This document shows positions 50,256 through 57,052 of a stretch of DNA of 64,000 bases, piece by piece. Location of the stretch: positions 434,001 to 498,000 of the forward strand of contig JAWKRT010000002.1 of the NCBI GenBank assembly GCA_041389495.1, given 5' to 3'. A model generated the notes under the pieces. The model worked only from the letters and a program-made list of their open reading frames with translations. It did not search any database and had not been told where the DNA came from. Both the position numbers and the translations under genes were made by a program. Positions within the stretch are counted from its first letter, which is position 1. Every line of letters begins with the position of its first letter. The DNA is from Myxococcota bacterium. Its GTDB lineage: Bacteria; Myxococcota_A; UBA9160; UBA4427.

Positions 50256-50992
50256 GTCGTCACCGACCCGCCGTTCACGTGGATCGTCTGGCCCGTCACC
50301 CAGCTCGCCTCGTCCGACGCGAGCCACACGCACGCGGCGCCGACGTCGTCGCCCGTGCCGAGGCGGCCGGCGGGGATCGTGCGCTCGAGCGCGTCGGTCA
50401 CGCTGCGATCGGCGCCGACCATCTCCATGAGCCCGAGGGCGATCGAGTTCGCCGTCACACCGAGCCGTGCGTTCTCGATCGCGACGTGGCGGAGCAGGGC
50501 GAGTGCGCCGGCCTTGCCCGCGCCGTAGGGCGCGACGCCGAGCGAGAGCCCGACGACGCCCGCGCCCGACGAGATGCCGATGATGCGACCGAAGCCGCGC
50601 TCGCACATGCCGGGCAGCACGGCGTGCGTCGTGTGCAGCACGCCGTAGAGGTTCACGTCGAGCGGGCCGTCCCACTGCGAGGGATCCATCTCGCGGAACG
50701 GCGTCGGCACCATGCGCGTCGAGCCCGCGTTGCCGGCGTTGTTGACGACGATGTCGACGGGCTGCGCGCGCAGCGCCGCGACGACGTCGTCGAGCCGGGT
50801 GACGTCGAAGGGCAGCGGCGCGGCGTCGCCGCCGCGCGCGCGGATCGCGTCCGCCGTGGCCGCCGCCTTCGCCGCGTCGAGGTCGTTCACGAGCACGCGC
50901 GCACCGCGCGCCGCGAGGTGGCCGGCGATGCCCGCGCCGATGCCCTGTCCCGCGCCCGTCACCACCGCGCAGCGTCCCGTGAGATCGAACAT
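50252..50992 (-). CDS. Short-chain dehydrogenase/reductase
   Basis: 246 residues, a compact classical SDR. Cofactor motif TGAGQGIGAGIA (about 13-24), Asp after beta2 (NDLDAAK, NAD preference), NNAGNAG, catalytic Ser in GISSGAG and YGAGK, C-terminal VNGGS. ATG 50992 is 58 bp from an NTF2 gene upstream in the same direction. Its stop overlaps the sulfatase-like gene start (GTGA). It is presumably an alcohol/ketone oxidoreductase on the same pathway; no substrate can be assigned. Confidence 0.92.
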   Translation of the reverse strand: MFDLTGRCAVVTGAGQGIGAGIAGHLAARGARVLVNDLDAAKAAATADAIRARGGDAAPLPFDVTRLDDVVAALRAQPVDIVVNNAGNAGSTRMVPTPFREMDPSQWDGPLDVNLYGVLHTTHAVLPGMCERGFGRIIGISSGAGVVGLSLGVAPYGAGKAGALALLRHVAIENARLGVTANSIALGLMEMVGADRSVTDALERTIPAGRLGTGDDVGAACVWLASDEASWVTGQTIHVNGGSVTT

Positions 50993-51050
50993 CCGTGTGT
51001 CTCCTCGCGGCCCGCGCCGCGGCGCGCCGTCCCGGGGCCGCGCCCGGCGC

Positions 51051-51554
51051 TCAGTCGCGCCCGCCGACGACCTCGTCGAAGCGCACGCCGCCGCGCGCGA
51101 GGTCGAAGCTCAGGTGCTCGGACATGTTCCCGATCTGGTCGACGTGGATCAGCCGGTCGGCGAAGCGCCACGCGCCGCCGACGCGCTCGAAGCGATCTTC
51201 GTAGCGGCCGGCCACGATCGGCTGGAACGGGAGCTTCGGCGTCGCCTGCAGCACGAGGAAGTACGCGCGCGCGCTCGCCGCGTCGTTCGCCTCGTCGATG
51301 TCGACGAGCACGTTGGTCGTGAGGTGGCGCGTGCGCAGCGTGCCGTCGTCGTGCACGCGGTTCGTCGCTGCGTAGAAGCGGCCGATCGCCTCGCCGCGCA
51401 TGCCCTCGTCGCTCTCGGCCGCCGCCGTCGAGCGCAGCCTTCCGTGCGCGAAGAGACCCGACAGGCCGTCGAAGTCGGCGCGGTCGACGCACTCCGCATA
51501 CCGGTACATGAGCGTCGTGATCGCGTGGTGGCTCTCCCAGGTTCCGGCCCGCAT
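51051..51554 (-). CDS. SnoaL-like / NTF2-fold protein
   Basis: 167 residues with the SnoaL-4 layout: N-terminal AITTLMYRYAECVDRADFDGL, then GEAIGRFYAATNRVHDDGT, LTTNVLVDIDE and YEDRFERVGGAWRFADRLIH. These features match the domains of the triple-NTF2 protein at 28620, so the two share a subfamily. Such proteins are hydroxylated-ring dehydratases or isomerases in related clusters. ATG 51554 faces an EthD-type gene divergently. Reaction unknown. Confidence 0.87.
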   Translation of the reverse strand: MRAGTWESHHAITTLMYRYAECVDRADFDGLSGLFAHGRLRSTAAAESDEGMRGEAIGRFYAATNRVHDDGTLRTRHLTTNVLVDIDEANDAASARAYFLVLQATPKLPFQPIVAGRYEDRFERVGGAWRFADRLIHVDQIGNMSEHLSFDLARGGVRFDEVVGGRD

Positions 51555-51610
51555 CCGCTCGCCCTCCGCTGCCCGGCGCCGTTCGCCGACGCCGCGACCG
51601 CGGCCGTCGG

Positions 51611-51636
51611 TTCCCGTCGCTTCCCGTCGCTTCCCG
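51611..51636. repeat. Decamer direct repeats in a divergent promoter region
   Basis: TTCCCGTCGC is repeated twice perfectly (51611-51620, 51621-51630) and begun a third time (TTCCCG, 51631-51636), between the NTF2 and EthD genes. A 10-bp period equals one helical turn, as in multi-site operators. TACACT (51651-51656), a -10-like hexamer, lies 13 nt before GTG 51664. Confidence 0.5.
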
Positions 51637-51663
51637 CCGGCGCCGCAACGTACACTGCCGCGC

Positions 51664-52374
51664 GTGGAGAAGGTGGTCTACCTGCTCGGGCTCGGGGCGA
51701 GCGGCGCAGCGGAGAGCGACGGGCGCGATGCGCGCGACGCGCGCATCGCGCTCCGCGAGCGGCTCCTCGCGCTCGCCGAGCCGCTCGCCGCCGCGGGCGC
51801 GCGGCGTGCCCGCGCGGCGGTCGCCGACATCGACGACGCGCGCGCCGACGCGTCCTTCCGGCTCGACGCGCACGGGCACGGCGACGCCGCCGTCTCGCTC
51901 TGGCTCGACTCGATCGACGCGCGCGGCCCCGTCGAGCGCGCGCTCGCGGGCGCGGCCGCGCGCTGCGCGGGCTACCTCGTCACCGAGTCCGTCCCGCTCG
52001 CGCCGGCGGCGGGCGTCGCGCCCGGCGCGCGCATCCCGGGCGTCGCGCTCGTCACGAGCTTCGACAAGCCGGCCGCGCTCGACGACGACGCCTTCTACGC
52101 GCGCTGGCACGGCTCGCACACGCCGCTCTCGCTCGAGATCCACCCGCTCCTCCACTACGTCCGCAACGCCGTCGTCCGCCCGCTCACGCCGGGCGCGCCG
52201 CCGCTCCGCGCGATCGTCTCCGAGGCCGTCGCCTCGGTCGACGTCATCGCCGACCCCGCGGTCTTCTACGGCAGCGAAGAGGGCCGCGCGCGCGCCGTCG
52301 CCGACCTCCGCACCTTCGTCGACTTCCGCTCGCTCGCGACGGCGCTCATGAGCGAGTACGTCCTCGTCGCCTAG
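51664..52374 (+). CDS. EthD-domain-like protein
   Basis: 236 residues from GTG 51664. N-terminal EKVVYLLGLGASGAAESD is followed by a ferredoxin-like alpha-beta fold; the segment DDAFYARWHGSHTPLSLEIH, then LHYVRNAVVRPLTPG, matches EthD domains (WxxxH..LA pattern). EthD domains are dimeric alpha-beta-barrel proteins associated with P450/ether-degradation pathways and antibiotic or sugar-acid metabolism; their exact role is often unknown. No ribosome site precedes the GTG and the -10-like hexamer is 13 nt away, so the mRNA may be leaderless. The next gene (VOC) follows by 32 bp. Confidence 0.78.
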   Translation: MEKVVYLLGLGASGAAESDGRDARDARIALRERLLALAEPLAAAGARRARAAVADIDDARADASFRLDAHGHGDAAVSLWLDSIDARGPVERALAGAAARCAGYLVTESVPLAPAAGVAPGARIPGVALVTSFDKPAALDDDAFYARWHGSHTPLSLEIHPLLHYVRNAVVRPLTPGAPPLRAIVSEAVASVDVIADPAVFYGSEEGRARAVADLRTFVDFRSLATALMSEYVLVA

Positions 52375-52406
52375 CAACGCGCGCGCCGCGCACCCGGAGG
52401 AGCCGC

Positions 52407-52913
52407 ATGTCCGAAGAGCCCGTCGTCCGCCTCGGCCCGATCTCCCACGTCGGCATCGCGGTCGAGGACTGCGAGAAGGCCGCCGCGTGGTGGGAGCGCG
52501 TGCTCGGCGTCGGCCCCTTCACGACGAGCGAGTACGTGCTCGACGCCGCCTCGCACTTCGAGCTCGACGGCGTGCCCGCGAAGGCGCGCATGAAGGCCGC
52601 GATCGCCTACTCGGGCAAGGTCTTCGTCGAGCTCGTCGAGGTGCTCGAAGGCGAGTCGCCGCACACGCGCTTCCTGCGCGCGCACGGCGAAGGCCTGCAG
52701 CACGTCGCGTTCGCCGTCGAGGACATCCAGCGCGTGGTCGCCGACCTCGCGAAGGAGGGCCTGCGCCCCATCCTCCAGTACCAGTTCGAGCACGCGCCGA
52801 AGGAGGACCCGAAGCGACGCCGGTACCGCGTCCAGGAGGTCTACCTCAACACGGCCGACGTCCCGGGCGCGGGCGGCACGACGGTGCAGCTGATCGAGAT
52901 CACGCCGCTGTGA
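52407..52913 (+). CDS. VOC-family protein, methylmalonyl-CoA-epimerase-like
   Basis: 168 residues. N-terminal ISHVGIAVEDCEKAAAWWER and LQHVAFAVEDIQRVVADLAK give the two paired HxGxAV strands of a glyoxalase/VOC fold, as in methylmalonyl-CoA epimerases and other isomerases/dioxygenases. KVFVELVEVLEGESPHTRFL and TTVQLIEITPL carry acidic metal-ligand candidates. ATG 52407 follows CGGAGGAGCCGC. The stop overlaps the CoA-ligase start (GTGA), suggesting that the pair acts on a CoA thioester. The substrate is not proven. Confidence 0.87.
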   Translation: MSEEPVVRLGPISHVGIAVEDCEKAAAWWERVLGVGPFTTSEYVLDAASHFELDGVPAKARMKAAIAYSGKVFVELVEVLEGESPHTRFLRAHGEGLQHVAFAVEDIQRVVADLAKEGLRPILQYQFEHAPKEDPKRRRYRVQEVYLNTADVPGAGGTTVQLIEITPL

Positions 52914-54673
52914 GCGCGGGCGCGCCGTCGATCTACGCCGCCCTCCGCCAGGCCTGGTCCGAGCTGACCGCGCCCGGTGCGCCGTTCGAGGTCGAGGTCG
53001 CGCGCGTGCGCGGCATCCCTCTCCGCACCTACGCGCGCGCGCCGCGCACGCTCGTCGACGTGTGGAGCGCGGCGGGTGCGCACGGCGACGCGGACTATCT
53101 CGTGTACGAGGGCGATCGCTGGACGTACGCGCAGGCGCAGCGCGACGCGGCGGCGCTCGCGGGCTGGCTCGCGGCGCACGGCGCCGGGCCCGGCGCGCGC
53201 GTCGCGATCGCGATGCGCAACTACCCGGAGTGGGTGCTCGGCTACTGGGCGACGCTCGCGACGGGCGCGTCGGTCGTCGGGATGAACGCGTGGTGGACGA
53301 CGGCCGAGATGGACTACGCGCTCGGCGATGCGGCGCCCGTCGTGCTCGTGTGCGACGAAGAGCGGCTCGAGCGCTTCCGCGCGACCGAGCGCGCGAGAGC
53401 GGGAGATGCGCCGCGCGTCGTCGCGGTGCGGGTTGCGCCGAACGAGAGCGAAGACGCCACGCCGTTCGCCGAGACCCTCGCGCACGCGCCGCTCGCCTCG
53501 ATCCCCGCGATCGACCCCGACGACGATGCCTGCATCTTCTACACGTCGGGCACGACGGGCCATCCGAAGGGCGCCCGGCTCACGCACCGCAGCTGTGTCG
53601 CGAACCTGTGGAGCATCGCGTTCTGGAACGCCGCGCAGCGGCGCGTCGCCGAGCTTCGCGCGGGTGCGGATGCGCGCGCCGGTGCGGGAGCCGCCGCGGC
53701 GAAGGCGGGCGGCGCGCCGGCGGCGCGGCCGCGCACCGTCTCGCTCGTCGCGACGCCGCTCTTCCACGTGACGGCGAACAACTGCGTGCTGCACCCGGCG
53801 ACGGCGTCGGGCGCGAAGGTCGTGCTCATGTACAAGTGGGATGCGGGGCGCGCGCTCGCGCTCGTCGAGGCCGAGCGCGTGACGGCGCTCTCGGGCGTGC
53901 CGACGATGACGCGCGAGCTGCTCGCGCACCCCGACGCCGCGCGGCGCGACCTCTCGAGCCTGCTCGTGCTCGGCGGCGGCGGCTCGGCCCTGCAGCCCGA
54001 CCTCGTCGACAAGATCGAGAAGAGCGCCGCGAAGCGGCGGCCCAACACGGGCTACGGGCTCACCGAGACGAGCGGCATCATCACGACGAGCATGGGCGAC
54101 TTCCTCGTCGCCAAGCCCGCGAGCGTGGGGCCCGCGATGCCGTGCTTCGAGACGCGCTGCGTGGCGGAGGACGGCCGCGTCGTCGGGCCGGGCGAGCTCG
54201 GCGAGCTCGAGGTGCGCGGCGCGCAGGTGGTCGCGGGCTACCTGAACCGCCCCGAAGCCACGGCGGAGGCGATCGTCGACGGCTGGTTCAAGACGGGCGA
54301 CGTCGCGTTCGTCGACGCCGACGGCTTCGTCACGATCGCCGATCGCAAGAAGGACATGGTGCTGCGCGGCGGCGAGAACGTGTACTGCGCCGAGGTCGAG
54401 TACGCGATCTTCGACCATCCGGACGTCGTCGAGTGCGCGGTCTTCGGCGTGCCGGACGAGCGGCTCGGCGAGGAGGTGGGCGCCGCGGTCGTCGTGCGGA
54501 AGGGCGCCGCGCTCACGGCCGACGCGGTGCGCGCGCACTGCGCGGAGCGCATCGCGGCCTACAAGGTGCCGCGCTTCGTGTGGCTGCTCGATGCGCCGCT
54601 GCCGCGCAACGCGACGGGCAAGTTCCTGAAGCGCGAGCTGCGCGAGCGGCTCGCGCCGGGCGATGCGCGCTAG
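52910..54673 (+). CDS. Acyl-CoA synthetase / AMP-dependent ligase
   Basis: 587 residues from GTG 52910, overlapping the VOC stop. The ANL motifs are clear: A3 FYTSGTTGHPKGARLT, A5 GYGLTETSG, A8 ADRKKDMVLRGGENV, A10 PRNATGKFLKRE with the catalytic Lys. The Ala-rich insertion ADARAGAGAAAAKAGG (about residues 248-263) is a low-complexity loop not common to all relatives. It activates a carboxylic acid as CoA thioester, presumably feeding beta-oxidation-like degradation. It is convergent with the copper-radical oxidase gene through a bidirectional inverted repeat. Substrate unknown. Confidence 0.93.
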   Translation: MSAGAPSIYAALRQAWSELTAPGAPFEVEVARVRGIPLRTYARAPRTLVDVWSAAGAHGDADYLVYEGDRWTYAQAQRDAAALAGWLAAHGAGPGARVAIAMRNYPEWVLGYWATLATGASVVGMNAWWTTAEMDYALGDAAPVVLVCDEERLERFRATERARAGDAPRVVAVRVAPNESEDATPFAETLAHAPLASIPAIDPDDDACIFYTSGTTGHPKGARLTHRSCVANLWSIAFWNAAQRRVAELRAGADARAGAGAAAAKAGGAPAARPRTVSLVATPLFHVTANNCVLHPATASGAKVVLMYKWDAGRALALVEAERVTALSGVPTMTRELLAHPDAARRDLSSLLVLGGGGSALQPDLVDKIEKSAAKRRPNTGYGLTETSGIITTSMGDFLVAKPASVGPAMPCFETRCVAEDGRVVGPGELGELEVRGAQVVAGYLNRPEATAEAIVDGWFKTGDVAFVDADGFVTIADRKKDMVLRGGENVYCAEVEYAIFDHPDVVECAVFGVPDERLGEEVGAAVVVRKGAALTADAVRAHCAERIAAYKVPRFVWLLDAPLPRNATGKFLKRELRERLAPGDAR

Positions 54674-54700
54674 GCGACCCGCTGCGCGGCGCGCCTAGCG
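54668..54700. terminator. Inverted repeat spanning both convergent stop codons
   Basis: CGCTAGGCG (54668-54676) and CGCCTAGCG (54692-54700) are a perfect 9-bp inverted repeat with a 15-nt loop. The arms contain the TAG stop of the CoA ligase on the plus strand and the TAG stop of the oxidase on the minus strand. Probably a bidirectional terminator, without a U-run. Confidence 0.5.
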
Positions 54701-56974
54701 AGCGCCCGCCTTCGCGAGCCGGCGGCCGAGCCACGGCGCGGCGAGTGCGACGAGGCCGAGGGCGATCGCGACGAGCGCGACGGGCGGCGTCGCGGGGACG
54801 CGCTGCGAGGTGAGCTGCACCATCGCGCTCTCGGAGACCGAGCCGTTCTGGTCGACGAGGAAGAGCATCCAGTAGCCGGGCGGCGCGACCGTGTTCGAGG
54901 ACGGCGCGGTCAGGTCGAGGCCGCCGCCCGTCGCCGTGAACGGCAGCGACACGATGCGCTGGCCCTGGTTCGTGCTGTGCGTCGCGAGGCCGAGCCGCAT
55001 CATCGTGACCTTCGCGATCTGGCCGGCGTCGGGCGTCGCGACGTGGAAGCCCGTGCCGTAGTTCACGCGGTCGGGCGCGCTCGTGATGGTCGGGCGCGGC
55101 CCCTGGAAGAGATAGGGCGGCTCGTAGATCTCGGCCGAGAAGTGGTAGTAGTCGACGCTGCCGCCGTGCGGGCGCCCGCCGCCCGCGGCGAGGATGCGGC
55201 CGTCGGGCAGCAGCACGGTCGACGAGTGGTAGAGGCGCACTTCGGAGTGCGCGCCGAGGATGCGCCACGTGTCGGTCGCGGGGTCGTAGAGCTCGGGCGA
55301 GCGCGTCGCATCGGTGACGTCGTTGAAGCCCGCCGAGCCCGTGCCGCCGAGCGCGAGCACCGTGCCGTCGGGCAGCAGCACCGCGTCGAGGTGCCGCCGC
55401 TTGTAGTGCATGGGCGCCGCCGACTGCCACGTCGGCGAGGGCGCGTTCCAGTCGAACGTCTCGGTCGTCCCGGTCGGCGGGTCGCCGCCGCCGATGTTCA
55501 TGACGCGCCCGTCCTCGAGCACGATGCTCGAGCCCGCGAGCCGGCGCTGCGGGAAGACGGTGAGCGCAGCGAACGTCCACGCGCCCGTACCGGCCGGGTC
55601 GAGCCAGTTCGTCACGAACTCGGGGCCGGCGTGGAAGATGCGCCCGTCGGGTGCGAGGTGGATCAGCGGGTAGAGCTCGAGGCCCTTGAGCGCGGTCGTG
55701 AGGTCGCGCAGCGTGCCGGTCGCGGTCTCGAAGACCTGCGGCAGCGTGTTCACGCCCGTGCCGCTGATGCCGCCGCCGAGGATCGCGATGTCGCCGTTCG
55801 GGAGCGTGGCGAGCGTCGGGTACCAGCGGCCCGCGTTCATGAACGGCCCCGCGGTGAACGTGTCGTTCGCGGGGTCGTAGATCTGCGTGTCGGGCGGACC
55901 GACGCCGGGCAGCTGGTTCATGCCGCCCGAGATCAGCACGCGGCCGTCCTCGAGCCCCGAGAACCCGCCGCAGAACATCGAGACGGTCGACAGCATGTCG
56001 GGCGGCGCGGCGAGCGAGACGGTTCCGGTCTCGGGGTCGAAGAGGTAGGGCCGGTTGTCGACGCCGCCCTCCTTCTCCGCGTCGCCGTCGAAGATCATCA
56101 CCTTGCCGTTCGGCATCACGACCGAGTGGATGGCGATGATCGGCCAGCTCTGCACGGCGCCCCACTGGCCGAGCACGGCCGGGCAGCTCCCGCCGTACGT
56201 CACCGAGAGGTTGTCGACGTCGTGGTCGGCGATCTGGTTGTTGCTGCGCGCCATCATGTTGAGGCGCGACTCGAACGGCGCGAGGCCGGGGACGGCGAGG
56301 TGGTCGATCACCGTCGTCGCGGCGCCGCCCGAGGGCCCGAGGTCGACGCTCACTTCCGCGTTCGCGAAGTCGACGCGCATCTGCGCGTGGAGCCAGGCGC
56401 CGGAATCGAGGTCGACGGCCGGCGTCGCGTCGATCTGCGCGACGGTCGACCCGCCGTAGTGCACCGAGACGTGGTTGTCGTTCGGGTCGCCCGTCGCGAA
56501 CGGGCCTTGATAGGTGTCGAAGCCGAACATCAGCGCGCCGGCGAGGTTGCAGTCCTCGTGGCATCCCTTCGCGCCGCTCGGCCCCCACTGCGCCGTGTCG
56601 AGCAGGTCGACCGCGATGCCGTGCCCGGACGTGCCGGTCACGGGCTTCGTGATGCGGAAGTCGAAGTCGATCGTCGCCGTGCACGCGACGCCCTGGTCGG
56701 TCAGGTCGAAGCCGATCGAGTTCGCGTTGGCGGTCTGCGCGACGGCGAGGCGGAGGAAGTGGCCGGTCGGTCCGCCGGCGAGGATCTGCGCGGCCGGCGG
56801 CTGGTGGTCCTGCGACAGCACGTACGCCGAGCCCGGCGTGTCGAAGTCCTGGAAGGTGGCGGCGGGTGCGGGCGCGGCGAGGGCGAGTGCGGCGACCGAG
56901 GGCAGCATCGCGCGCGCGAGGGCGCGCGCGGAAGACCTGCACCGCGTCGATCGTCGGGCCGAGCTCCGGCGCAT
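54695..56974 (-). CDS. Galactose-oxidase/glyoxal-oxidase-like copper-radical oxidase
   Basis: 759 residues from ATG 56974 (GGGAGGTCGGG upstream). The N-terminal ~250 residues are an exported lectin-like beta domain; the C-terminal part is a Kelch propeller with the copper-radical site conserved. Cys335 (SMFCGGFSG) should crosslink to Tyr385 (GRWYPTLA), Tyr582-His583 are in VRLYHSSTV, and His666 is in ATHSTNQGQR. Such enzymes oxidise primary alcohols or aldehydes and make H2O2. A C-terminal hydrophobic helix plus basic end (PPVALVAIALGLVALAAPWL, GRRLAKAGAR) suggests membrane or sorting attachment. It is the last gene of an operon with a di-haem cytochrome. Substrate unknown. Confidence 0.9.
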   Translation of the reverse strand: MRRSSARRSTRCRSSARALARAMLPSVAALALAAPAPAATFQDFDTPGSAYVLSQDHQPPAAQILAGGPTGHFLRLAVAQTANANSIGFDLTDQGVACTATIDFDFRITKPVTGTSGHGIAVDLLDTAQWGPSGAKGCHEDCNLAGALMFGFDTYQGPFATGDPNDNHVSVHYGGSTVAQIDATPAVDLDSGAWLHAQMRVDFANAEVSVDLGPSGGAATTVIDHLAVPGLAPFESRLNMMARSNNQIADHDVDNLSVTYGGSCPAVLGQWGAVQSWPIIAIHSVVMPNGKVMIFDGDAEKEGGVDNRPYLFDPETGTVSLAAPPDMLSTVSMFCGGFSGLEDGRVLISGGMNQLPGVGPPDTQIYDPANDTFTAGPFMNAGRWYPTLATLPNGDIAILGGGISGTGVNTLPQVFETATGTLRDLTTALKGLELYPLIHLAPDGRIFHAGPEFVTNWLDPAGTGAWTFAALTVFPQRRLAGSSIVLEDGRVMNIGGGDPPTGTTETFDWNAPSPTWQSAAPMHYKRRHLDAVLLPDGTVLALGGTGSAGFNDVTDATRSPELYDPATDTWRILGAHSEVRLYHSSTVLLPDGRILAAGGGRPHGGSVDYYHFSAEIYEPPYLFQGPRPTITSAPDRVNYGTGFHVATPDAGQIAKVTMMRLGLATHSTNQGQRIVSLPFTATGGGLDLTAPSSNTVAPPGYWMLFLVDQNGSVSESAMVQLTSQRVPATPPVALVAIALGLVALAAPWLGRRLAKAGAR

Positions 56975-57052
56975 CCCGACCTCCCTCCGCATCCGTCGCA
57001 GCAGCAGCCGCACAGCATACGCTCTTCGGCGATTGGATGCGGAACTCGAGCC

